Source: Amborella trichopoda
Lineage: Eukaryota > Streptophyta > Magnoliopsida > Amborellales > Amborellaceae
Direction: 5' to 3'
Assembly: GCF_000471905.2 (NCBI RefSeq)
Contig: NW_006499751.1
Location: forward strand, 31,277-95,276
Length of the DNA stretch: 64,000 bases
The notes under the pieces were generated by a model. The model did not search any database, was not told the DNA's origin, and saw nothing but the letters and a program-made list of their open reading frames with translations. The translations under genes and the position numbers were made by a program. This document shows positions 20,705 to 31,622 of this stretch, one piece after another (the first letter of the stretch is position 1; every line of letters starts with the position of its first letter).

Positions 20705-21463
20705 GGCCAGTTTGTCTTTCTTATTTGCAGTTTCTTTATTTCAAAACCGTTGACTGTAATCGAATCTCATCCGCAACCAAAAAGAAAGTAGATAAATGTG
20801 AGGAGCATGAATCTTTTGCCAATGAGATGGATAATTGAGGCATTTATTTATTCATCAATGAGAATAGAGGAGAGGGGGACAGAGAGCCACGTTATCGCAC
20901 GTTGCCTATGTCAGCCAGTCTCCCTCTGAAACACGATTTTTTTAAAAAAATTATCTGATTTTTCGAAATAAGAACTCTCAATCTTTCAAAAGATCTTCAA
21001 AAATTTACTCACATAAACCTGTATTTTATTTTTTAAAAAATAAATTTTCAAAAGAACTTCATCCCTATAAATTTATTTCTTCATTATTGAATTTTAGTTT
21101 AAAGATAAGCAAATTAAATTAAAAATCTTAATTTAACAAAGAATTCCATCAAAAATTTCACCAATAAATTCCCTTAAAAAAAAAAAATGTACCGAAAGTA
21201 CAAGCAATGTATTCCTTAAAAACTAAAATATCAAAATAATTGTATAGTTAGACAAATTACAAATAACAATAATAGAAATAAATCACTGACACCTAAACTA
21301 TATCCAAACTTACCATAAAATACATGATAGTATATTTACCCTCCCCAAATATATTGATTACAATATACACATTCCATATTCATCGGATAGATATAGAAAC
21401 TTCCTTTCATACTCCCTCTCAAACTCATACTATGAGATAGAGCAATTGGGGTTTGAGCACTAA
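20705..21463. promoter_or_regulatory. Upstream region of the S1-domain gene
   Basis: The 5' leader and promoter should lie here. On the minus strand a weak AATAAATAAATG element near 20845 is TATA-like, and CACGT cores occur near 20890-20905. From about 20940 the DNA becomes AT-rich with no feature. The assignments are by position only. Confidence 0.35.
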
Positions 21464-22711
21464 GGGGCCGTTTGGATACCTGGAAATAAATTGTCTGTGA
21501 AATATATGGTGGCGTAATACATTGCCTATAAATAGATTGTTACTGTTTGGGTAGTATTTAGATGCAACTTGAGAAATACATTGTTATTGTTTGGCTATTT
21601 CTTGAAGAAATATAGAAAATGCATTATCAACATTTTACCAGCACGTGCCTATAAATTTATCATTTTTTTCTTTTTTGTCACAAAATTTCATTAAAATGCA
21701 GAATTATCATTTATTTCTTTTTTGTCGCAAAACTCCACTAAAATACGGAATTAAAATCATCATCACACCATTCCAAAAAGAATTCTAACAATAACATCAT
21801 CACAATTCCAAAAAAAAATTCTAATAATAACTTATACCATTTTACAGTCATCATGACACCATTTTATACTTATTTGACATGTCTTTGGTACTTACATGGA
21901 ATCACATGTCTTCTAACGTGACATTAGTTTCAACATGATAAGTCATTGGAACAATATGATTGGAATAACATGATTTTATTTTGATAAGCCTTATTTTTAT
22001 TTATTTTTTATAGAAGTCTTTCAAATGTCTCTCTATATAATTTCAAATAAACAATAAATTTATGATACTAAATTCAAAATCTCTATGGTACAAGTTAAAA
22101 AATGGGAAGAAGTTTGATTAGTAAACTAGAAGGTTTGGTAATTGAGTATAAAATTTTGAGATATTAGAAGAAACTAAAGATGTATGTTATTTCAATTGAG
22201 ATTTTAGTAATCTCTTATGAGGATTATGTTGTGTGAAATTTTTTATTATGATTGTGTTGTGTAATTTATCATTGATTACTGATTTTTATTATTATTAGGT
22301 TATTTTTATATCACAGTTGATGTAGGGGAGAAGCTTAAAAAGGGAGGGATCACATGTGCTAGTTATTATGAAGAGGGAGGGCCTACTACATAAGATACTT
22401 TTAATTAGGGATACATAGGCAAAAACACAAGCGAATAGTTTTTCGAAATTACCTGTCATGTGTAATAGATTTTTCAACTATCGACTTTTAATTAAGGATA
22501 CATAGGCAAAAACACACGCGAAAAGTTTTTCGAAATTACCTGTCATGTGTAATAGATTTTTCACCTACCGCGTCTAATGGATTTTCTGATTTTTGGGAAA
22601 ATCTCTAGTAATCTCTTTCCATTTCCTTACTACTAAGTGTATCATTGGAAATGTCATATTTCCTTATAATCTATTGTCACCTAAGAGTTTTCCAGGTATC
22701 CAAACGGCTCC
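21464..22711. mobile_element. PIF/Harbinger-like non-autonomous element (1.25 kb)
   Basis: The left end GGGGCCGTTTGGATACCTGG and the right end are inverted repeats of about 23 bp with one mismatch. A TAA duplication flanks it (21461-21463 and 22712-22714). GGGCCGTTTGG-type ends with a TWA duplication are typical of PIF/Harbinger and Tourist-like elements. There is no transposase. A diverged partial relative lies at about 33920-34310. Confidence 0.8.
22397..22570. repeat. 87-bp tandem duplication inside the PIF-like element
   Basis: The unit starting ACTTTTAATTAGGGATACAT at 22397 recurs at 22484 with few changes. Both copies contain TTTTTCGAAATTACCTGTCA. Confidence 0.85.
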
Positions 22712-25410
22712 TAATTCTGAAAACGAGCAAACCAATAGATGCAGTGATTATCGTATACTCAAATTACTTGATCAACAAGCACAAAAAATAGCAGTGGCTC
22801 AACAAGCATATGGCCTCAGAACTCATAGCCATATCAGAATGGGCTTGAAAACTCGGATAAAAATCAACTAAGAGAACATAATGGCTCTTGGAATAGCCAA
22901 GAGAACTCAGTGTGGATCTGAAACGGATTTAACAGCTCGTAGACTAGAACAGACATGATCGAGTAACATGACAACAAACTTAATCAAACAACACGAGGAT
23001 GAACTCATAAAATCTTTTTTTTTTTTTTTTGCAAGACCAAATGAACAAAGAGGACCACCATGAAATAATGTGGACCACCAATATTCAAAAGACCTACTTT
23101 ACAAATCCTGAGACCACTATGCACCGAAACTTAAAAAAAAAAACTGAAGCTCAACAGTTCTTATCTCTCTCACTAAAATACAAGTGCGAAATAGAGAAAC
23201 AGGGAATGAGAGAGAAACAGGAGACATAGAGTTTGTGTGTTTTCCATAACGGCTTCAGAAGCAAGGGGCTCGGGAAACGGTGGTTTCAGAAGAGAAACCA
23301 GTGCAGAGAGCCGTGGTTTGCCCGCGAAAATAATATCAGCAACGAATCACAGTTTTTATCAGAAGCAAAACGTTTTTTAAAGCAGTTTAGCGTTACCAAA
23401 AGTGGTATACCATCGCACAAAAGCGGTTTTCAGTCAAGTGGGGAAGTAAAAGATCTAACACAACTCGTTTTGACAGATCTAACCGAGGTGAAGGCATGTT
23501 AGAGTACACAGCAACAAATAGAGTCGGTGGTGGTGAGCAATCATCCAAGCTGCTTATCGATCGACAGGCATAGGTAGCAGGTGGGGTTAATCGAAATAAA
23601 CTTGTTGTAGATGACGGACCATTACTTTTCTAAATGGTTGTATGGCACTTGCATATGGGGTCAAGACCCCAATTTGTGTTGCATATTGGCTTAGAACTGC
23701 AAAAGGGGCAGCTGAATGTTCACAAATGTGAGCTTCAGAGATGCAGGCAGCTCTGGATACGGCTCGAGTGGAACTTACCTCTTTGCGTACGAGTGTAAAA
23801 CGGTGCACTCTAAGAGAGACGGGAAAAAGGTGAAGGTGTGCAGCCCTCAAGTAAATACAATTGCAGATGAGTCGTCGAAATGTTATGGTGATGGGCTCTC
23901 AAACATAGACGGCTCGAGGAAAGGCATGTGAATCCAACTAAAATCTTGGTTCACAATGGGAGGCCCAAGACATCAAATAAATCATAGAGTCGAAACACGA
24001 TTTGGTAGAGTGATAGATAGTCGAAATACAACTCAACAGAAATTACGCCGATTGGGTGACCAAAAACTCGTCTTCAAAATCAGCAACAAAGCTTCAAGGA
24101 CTAGGAATGAACAAAACGAAAAAACAACCTCCCTCTATACCAGTCTCAAGTTTCTCCGAAGAGACTCAATGTCCATTAACGTATGAAAGTACGGAATTAT
24201 CTTTTATAAACAAATTACATATCGCAATAATAGAAATAAATCACATTCAAATATACTAAAGATGTAGGCAACTAGGGATTCAATGTGAGATTTGAGTTTG
24301 CTTAAGCATTTTGTTGCATTTTTTATCCATAAAGAAGTTTGATCAATTTCATATTTTTATTTTTATTTTTTATTTCATTGGTATATATAGCATAGCATTT
24401 TGAATGGACCACTATTTTACATATTTGGATTTTGTATTTTATTTTAATTGACTACAATCCTATACTCATGGTCTTTTTTTATTTTTTATTTATGAACAAT
24501 AATCATATACCTTGGTTTTCAGTCTTTGGTCTTAGTTTTATCATTGTTGTTCTTTTATTTTATGCTCCCAATAAATATATTGTAGTTTTTGGTGTGACAA
24601 TAGAATAAGCATTGTTGTTGGATTTATTGAGAGTTTCAACAAAAAATTATCCAATATTACTCTAATAACACTAAGTAAGGCCATCAAACTATTGTTCAGT
24701 GGCTTTAATGTATCTATGCAATAACTGCAAATCATAATCCACTATTGTGTTATTTTTATATATCTGATTTTTTTCACTCCATTTGTTTTTAGCCAAGTCC
24801 AAAATAATAACATTTCTATAACTTGCCTTATTTTTGGGTGATCCGTATTTTTTACCAGAGTTTTTCCTCCAAAATTTTAAAATAAAACTGATTTTATTAC
24901 CATTGTTTTGGTTTGCTGATATATTATTATTCTTTGACTTGCTAACTATGTCAGGGACGAGTCAGCCAAACGCATGCTAGTGCAGGCCGCCTATGCACAA
25001 GAGGCAAGTAGCACACACACAAGTACACAAGAGAGAGGAACACTATAGAATAAGAAGAGTGTTATGTTCACTAAAACTCAAATGCTTACAACTTTATGAC
25101 GTACCTCTTAAATTAGGGGGTCCTCCTCCTCATATAAGCATCACGACTTACTTAACAATCACAACATTTACAAGTGTCACTAATCATACATTGTGCTAGA
25201 GATTGCTTTCCAACCCTGTACTCAAGAAAAATCTAGAAACCTTATGGACCTCCCATGTATTCTATAAAGTTTGCTTGTGAAATATGTGGCTATGTCGAAT
25301 TTAAGACTAAAATTAAATTTTTGTTTTATTTTTTATTTATTTTATTTATTAATTAATCCAAATTCTACTTACAAGTGCCTAGCAATACAATTGTAAACAA
25401 ATATAATTAT
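22712..25410. other. Intergenic DNA without a recognisable gene
   Basis: There are poly(T) at about 23011-23030, several short ORFs in no known family, and AT-rich sequence from 24260. The segment 24950-25230 has short CA-rich and TATAAG elements on the minus strand that could be a solo LTR, but no paired copy or target duplication was found. Confidence 0.4.
23587..23850 (-). pseudogene. Unidentified 87-codon ORF
   Basis: The peptide includes EAHICEHSAAPFAVLSQYAT, QIGVLTPYASAIQPFRK and ends HLQQVYFD before a TAA stop. Composition is protein-like and less AT-biased than the surroundings. I do not recognise it; it may be the last exon of a decayed gene or a repeat-encoded ORF. No splice partners were identified. 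Confidence 0.25.
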
Positions 25411-25416
25411 ATTATA

Positions 25417-25459
<43 letters not shown>
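25411..25459. repeat. ATT trinucleotide microsatellite
   Basis: A run of about 14 ATT units between ATATTATAT and ATATTAAGCG. Confidence 0.9.
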
Positions 25460-25462
<3 letters not shown>

Positions 25463-26166
25463 TAAGCGAGTGGTAGTCTATTTATTATTTTGACAAAGGT
25501 CCTTTTTACTTCTTTATTTACCTTTTTAGTTTTTTAATAATTCCCACTTTGTCATTTCATCCCACTATGTCATTTCGTCAGTTAAAGAGAGTTTATCATT
25601 TCCCATAAAAGCCTTTACTACAATATATACATTTATGATTAAAGCATTTTATTATTTCTCATTTGCAAAGCATTTGTAGTAAAACGTTTATCCTTATGTC
25701 ATTCATTTGTTTGAATAAACTTGTAGCAAATGCTTACTGCAATATGAACATTTCACATCTCTCTATCTCCTAGTATCTCTCATAAGTTTTACATATTTTT
25801 CTTATTTGCACTCTCTCACTCAAACACACACAAATAAAATAAATTAATTTTCAACAAATAATTACTTGCAAGTGCTAATTACATCTATAAATGCAAACCA
25901 AGAAAATATTGAAAATTAAAATATTACTCATATTAATAAATACAAAAAAATAATTGCCCTATTTATTCATTTATATTGTTCCATTATCTGGTTTTTTTTT
26001 TTTTCTGTCCTTGGCTTTTTGTAATTTTCAAAATTCAAACCTAAAGTGTAAGAAAAAAGAAAAACTTTTCTATCATAATAGAATTGTTCCGTAATAATAT
26101 ATTTACTTATAATTTATTTACTTGTGAGTAATACATTTACTCACAAGTAATGATTACTGGAATGGG
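25460..26166. other. AT-rich DNA, possible Helitron body
   Basis: No ORF. The sequence just after the microsatellite (TTAAGCGAGTGGTAGTCTAT) resembles the region near the 5' end of some plant Helitrons, by recollection only. Some stretches near 25990-26150 look like 31550-31830. Confidence 0.25.
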
Positions 26167-26461
26167 TTATATTAGGGTGCCCACACTATAGAGTAATTTA
26201 TCGTTGTACTCAACAAATTTTGGATATTTATAGACCCTTGTTTTGTGCATTGAGCTTTTTTTAGTGAGAATATTTTTTGTCATTAGGTAGGTTATGTTAT
26301 TATCTATATGAGATGTGACATCACCCATTTAGAGAATTAAATATCACTAGTGTGCTCCATGTGAGTGATGTCACATCCTTTCTAATTACCAAAAATACAT
26401 TTATTAAAAAAACCTAGAATTTGTTGAGTACAATGATAAATTACTTTATAGCCTAACATAA
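26167..26461. mobile_element. MITE with inverted ends (about 295 bp)
   Basis: GAGTAATTTATCGTTGTACT and following bases at the left match, inverted, the right end (AATTTGTTGAGTACAATGAT). A second inner inverted pair, GATGTGACATCAC and GTGATGTCACATC, makes it a strong foldback. The outer limits are approximate and no duplication was fixed. Confidence 0.65.
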
Positions 26462-27318
26462 CTCTTTTAAGGAATGAAAATCTCTACCATGATGAATATG
26501 AAAAATATATAATTGTCAAAAGTACAAAATAATTTTTTTTGTTATAGTTTTGATATCTTTGATTTTAATTTTTTGTGTGATGACTATTTTTTAACAATCA
26601 TCTATGGGATGGTTATTTAGTGTGACGGGAAATGCTATTGTAGAAGTGTGTCCCCTTACACGTGTGCTACTTTCCATATGAATGAACAATATATCAACCG
26701 CAATTTTCTAGAATAATATTTACTTATTAATAAATAATATATACACTAATATAAGTTAAGATAATGATGCTTAAAAATAGTTCTACATATTTTATATTTT
26801 ACAATCAAGTCCCTTTTTAAAAATATGTTGTATTGTTTTTTATACATAATATTAAGCTCAAATTTTGTTTTTTCATGCTTTTTACAGTCATACACCTATT
26901 GAAAATATTTTAAATAGGGGATTGTATAAAATAAGACCATTTACCTTTGGTATAGGGAGGTTATAATTACTTACAACCATTTAACGTGAAATCTGATAGT
27001 TTGGGTGTACACAAAGTTTGATAAAAAAAATTTTAAACTTTGAGCTTAGCCAATGAAATTCATGCAGCCACCCAATTTCACATCCAATGGTTAAGATTAA
27101 TTGTGACTACTTTGTACCAGAGGTATATGGTCTCATTATATACTTTTCTTTAAAATAATTTACAATAAATAAAATTACCGAGTTGTCCCTATACTATTTA
27201 GAGGTAGTCTGATTTTTTTTTATTTTAAAATATTTTCTATAGGTGCATGATGGTGTGAAGTATGTATATATTAAATTTGAACTTAATCTTATTTATGAAA
27301 AAAAAGGACATAAAATAA
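26462..27318. other. AT-rich intergenic DNA
   Basis: No gene, RNA or clear repeat was seen in this stretch. Confidence 0.5.
27310..27318. repeat. Left 9-bp target duplication of the MULE
   Basis: TAAAATAAA here equals 31202-31210. Nine base pairs is the Mutator hallmark. Confidence 0.8.
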
Positions 27319-27435
27319 AGGGTAATTATCGCAAATATACCTTAATTTTAGATTAATTGAAAAAAAAAACCTCAATTTTCATAAACTTCGTCTACACCAT
27401 TTTTCTTCATTTTTGAGTTTTTTTTTTTTACGAAA
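27319..27435. repeat. MULE left terminal inverted repeat
   Basis: Matches the reverse complement of about 31085-31201 with scattered changes, including CTTCGTCTACACC versus CTCGTCTACACC. Confidence 0.8.
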
Positions 27436-29099
27436 ATAACATTCATGGTAGTCATTTTACCATAATACATATTGCAAGTTTTACGGTAATTAAAATACCG
27501 TAATAACTTGAAGTAATATTACGGTACTTTTAGTGCCGTAATAGATAACATTTTCTTTACGTCATTCTTTCTACCGTAATAAGTTGAAGTTTTACTACGG
27601 CAATCGAAATGCCGTAATACTTTCGCACATTATAAACTCTAACCCGAAGCCCATTCTTTCTTTACTGTTTTTGTTCTACCATTATAGAGCTCTCAACCTG
27701 TGCGATCCTCAACCTTTGCGCTCAATCTCCAATCAATTTCCCACGGGTCTCTCTCCCCATCAGATATTTGAGATAAGAAATATTTCTCTAGATTTATAAA
27801 TGAGGTTGTATATTTATTTTTTGATTCCACATTCCAGCCTACCGTGTGATGATCGATTTTATTGTTTCTTTATTCTAAACTTTGTTTCTTTGAAGTTGTT
27901 CAACATTGTGTATTTTTTGTTTGTTATGCATTGGATATATATATATGCGTATAGACTTGAAAATATGCTACATATCTAACATGTCAAGATAGTTATAGAT
28001 GAGAGCTTCGCTTTATGAAACGGGTGTTATCTTATGGAGATAACAATAGCATGATCCCAGTTGTATATAAAGCTCTAAGAAGTGTGGCGAACTGCCATTA
28101 TATTCATGAGAGGCTATGATTTTTGTGATTTCTAAATCCCTTTTTTTTTACTAAACCCTTTAAACAAAATTATCAGTATTCTTTCTTTAATTGATTAATT
28201 AATTAATTAAATTAAATAAAAATAAAATAATTGTTGCTCTAATTTTAGCGAGAAAAAGATGTTGAAATTTTAGAAAGAGATATAAAGCTATTGTTGTAAT
28301 TTTAGAGAGAGACTGAGACACATAATTGTTATTGAAAATTAGTGCATATTTTTTTTAGAATATTGAAAAGTGTTATATACACAACAACAAGTTAAGTAAA
28401 GGTCGACATATCAATAACATGCATTATTTGTGACTTATAAATATATTTTATTTGCATCATAATTGTCATTGCCCTACATAATTATCTTATGCTTTGGTCT
28501 CTTTAAGTGAGAAATTTTATGATCTTGATTTAGTGAACTCAAACTTTATGATTATATTATGGTATATTTTTGTTGAAAATATCAAATATCAATGTAGACT
28601 ATCTCTCTTGTACTAAAACATATTCATATATTTTATTCTTATGCAAGATTTAACATAAAGTAGTTTGTTGCCTTCCTTTATTAGTTTTTTGTTGCATCAC
28701 AGCAGTGCGAACATAAATTGTTCGAGAAAATTTTTCTTTGAGGTTGCAGCTCATTGAGAGTCAGCAACTTAGACTAGTAAACAACCCTGTTTTTCTAATA
28801 TTTGTTTCTTTGAAATTGTTCAGCATTGTGTATTTTGTGTTTGTACTTTATTATAATTTCTCATGTTCATTTCTCATGTATGCAATGGTTGGGGATTTAT
28901 AACTTCTCGTGTTCAGACCTAGGGCTTAAGCTTTTTTGTGTGTTTTGTGTAGTAATGACTGTTATTAAACTTACTTGATTCACTTGTACCCAAAGAGTCC
29001 AGTGTGATTAAACCCACTTGATTCACTATGATTAAACCAAAAAAGTTCAGTGTGATTACTATGAGTTAGTTATTTATGATAGCTTTTTGAACAGGGATC

Positions 29100-29959
29100 A
29101 TGGCAAAAGATGCACCCTTCCTTGGAGGTTCTGAGATTCCTACATTGCTTAATAGACAGAGAAAACATATATCACAAAAGATCTGGGAAGGAGATGTACG
29201 TACAAGTATTTAAAATTATAGTCTTTGTCTATCATATTAGTTAATCAATTTATTTTATTTTAGCATCTAAAATCACAAATTCCATTTCAAGATCGAGGAA
29301 TTACCCTCAGAGTTGATGAGAAGCCCAATGCAATTTCTTTATGGCCTTTAACAAACAACGATCAAATTGATTTGGTCAGGAGATTATGATTGTATCATCT
29401 GACTATAGTACCGATGACTCACCATGACTGTGGCATATTATCTAATGTTATCGAGAGGTGGCACGTAGAGACGAACATCGGGGACTTCAATATAGACGTC
29501 AGAGATATAATGCCTACTCTTGAAGATGCATGAAAAATTCTCCGGTTAAAGGTGATTAGTGTAGCTATAATTTAGAGGAGAGTGAAGAACTACGGGGATT
29601 ATATAATCCGCATAATAGGACATCTACCACCTGGTCGTAGCCATTCTATTATCCGACTGACATGGCTAAGGAATACTTTTAAGCAACTACCACATAACTA
29701 TAATTGCACCACTCTTTTACGATACACCTGTGCCTACCTCCTATATATAGTCGGCTGCACAATATTTGCGGATTCTATAGATGGTACAGTTCCTACAATA
29801 TATTTAAAAAGCTTTGAGGATATGGAAGTAGCTGGTCAGTATGCATGGGGTGTAGCTGCCCTAGCTTTTTTGTTTCGAGGCTTGTCCAAGGTTGTTCATC
29901 CTGGTTATCAACATCTAAGTGGATCATCTACTCTTTTGCTAGTAATGCTAGTATATTAA
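29100..29959 (+). pseudogene. Plant mobile domain (PMD) protein, decayed
   Basis: Exon 1 (29100-29195) starts ATG and reads MAKDAPFLGGSEIPTLLNRQ; a GTACGT donor and a TTTTAG acceptor bound a 68-bp intron; exon 2 starts at 29264. Then ERWHVETN and IMPTLEDA match the PMD motif of type ERWRPET...TLEDV. The 29582-29959 part reads TCAYLLYIVGCTIFADSIDG, IYLKSFEDMEVAGQYAWGVA and ALAFLFRGL, the central core of the aminotransferase-like PMD fold. There are a frameshift near 29387 and a stop near 29532. PMD proteins are found as cellular silencing factors (MAIN/MAIL1 type) and in transposons; here it lies inside the MULE termini. Confidence 0.75.
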
Positions 29960-30396
29960 ATGGTTTGATAGTTTTTTTAAAGTTCGATAGAAATTTGTTG
30001 TTGTGATTCTTATTTTTTTATACATGCAGTGTAGTGTTGAGCGTAGGAGCATTTCAAATTGTTGCGCTCAATTTCCTTTTAAAAAAACCACCAAAATGTA
30101 AAATGATTTTCATTAAGTTGTTACCCATTATTGTTGCGTACAAGCTCAATCACTGCATGGAAATTTCAGATGGAAACAAATATAAAATACTTATAAGAAA
30201 TTTAAAAATACTTACATCTAATGACGAGTTGCATTACAGAGGGATATTAGATTGCAATACAGATGCCACAATATAAATAAAATTACAATGGCCAACCCAA
30301 CTACATCAAGTATTATAGAAAAAACATTATTTTGATGGCCAACCATTAAATAAATCAAACTTATTTATGCAACAATATAAATAGAGTAATGATATG

Positions 30397-30593
30397 ATGA
30401 GACCCTCCCACACCCATGTGAGTATGGCCCCAAAGGATCACCATTAAATGTTGACATAGATATCGAGAAAAGTTATTCATAAACCCATTCACTAAAGTCC
30501 CACACCCATGTGATTAACTTTTCTATAGATCTGTGTTAAAATTTAATGGTGATCCTTTGGGGTCTTATTCACATAGGTGTGGGAGGGTCTCAT
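30397..30593. mobile_element. Foldback MITE (197 bp) nested in the MULE
   Basis: The left arm starts ATGAGACCCTCCCACACC and the right arm ends with its complement. The arms run about 60-90 bp and include CCAAAGGATCACCATTAAAT. Almost the whole unit can fold on itself. No duplication was fixed. Confidence 0.75.
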
Positions 30594-31084
30594 AGTATTA
30601 TTATTCATATAAATAAATCTAAAACTTATTTATACAATATTTTAATTAAACTACATCAAGTACTATAAAAAAAACAACATAATATTTTGATGACATACCT
30701 ATAAAATAGTGTTGGTGTGTACTCAGAGACCTCGTTCAAAGATTGATAGATAATAGATGATATGATAGAAAATGGATGAGAGAGAAAAGAGGCTGAGAAA
30801 GAAGAAAATGCTAAAGAAATCATGAAAATAGGGTTTTATAAAAAAAATGGTAAGAAAGAAGGAGGGAGAACATTATGGTTATTTTAATATCGTATTATCT
30901 ATGTAAAGTATTACGATAGTTCGAGTAACGTAATTGGATATTATGACATTATGGTAATTAAAGTACCGTATAAAATGTGCTAAGAATTACAGTATATAAA
31001 TTACCGTATAAAATTTGCTAGCCATTACGGTATTTAAAATTATTGTAATGTTCTTCACGATAATACGGCTACCGTGAAGGTCAT

Positions 31085-31201
31085 TTTGGTAAAAAAAAAA
31101 AACCCGAAAAATAATGAGAAAGGGTGTAGACGAGGTTTTTGGAAGTTTGGGGTTTTTTTGCCAATTAAGCTAAAATATAGGTATATTTGCGATAATTTCC
31201 C
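31085..31201. repeat. MULE right terminal inverted repeat
   Basis: Inverted partner of 27319-27435. Confidence 0.8.
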
Positions 31202-31210
31202 TAAAATAAA
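31202..31210. repeat. Right 9-bp target duplication of the MULE
   Basis: TAAAATAAA, identical to 27310-27318. Confidence 0.8.
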
Positions 31211-31591
31211 AGTACACTTTATATTTGAAAAAAATAACTTGATTGGAAAATATAAAATATATGGGACTCATCATCATCATCATCATTTAGGCCTTTTTCC
31301 CAATTAATTGGGGCCGGCTATTGAAATATATAAGACTATTTTTAAACATTACAAATAAAATAGGAATTATATGTAAAATTTTATGTCAATTAACTTAACT
31401 AAAAATGTAAATTATATATGTAAATAATATAATTAAGATTATAGTTTATTACAAAGATATAATTAATTCCCACATAAATAATTACTCATAAATTTAAATT
31501 ACACATGTAAACAATATAATTCAAAATTATGTTGTTAATACAAAAAACCTAAAATTATGTCTCTATTATTTTTTAATCATTAATATTTTTA

Positions 31592-31622
<31 letters not shown>

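Larger units (their letters stand above)
27319..31201 (+). mobile_element. MULE (Mutator-like element, 3.88 kb) carrying a plant mobile domain gene
   Basis: Long inverted ends of about 115 bp: GGGTAATTATCGCAAATATA at the left and its diverged complement at the right. A perfect 9-bp duplication (TAAAATAAA) flanks it. Subterminal motifs of ACCGTAAT type recur many times at both ends and could bind transposase. Instead of a MuDR-type transposase the body holds a broken plant mobile domain gene (29100-29959). A 197-bp MITE is nested at 30397-30593. It is probably moved in trans by another element. Confidence 0.85.

Noticed and set aside
24950..25230. Solo LTR on the minus strand
   Set aside because: TATA-like and CA-rich parts are suggestive, but no ends, partner copy or target duplication were found.
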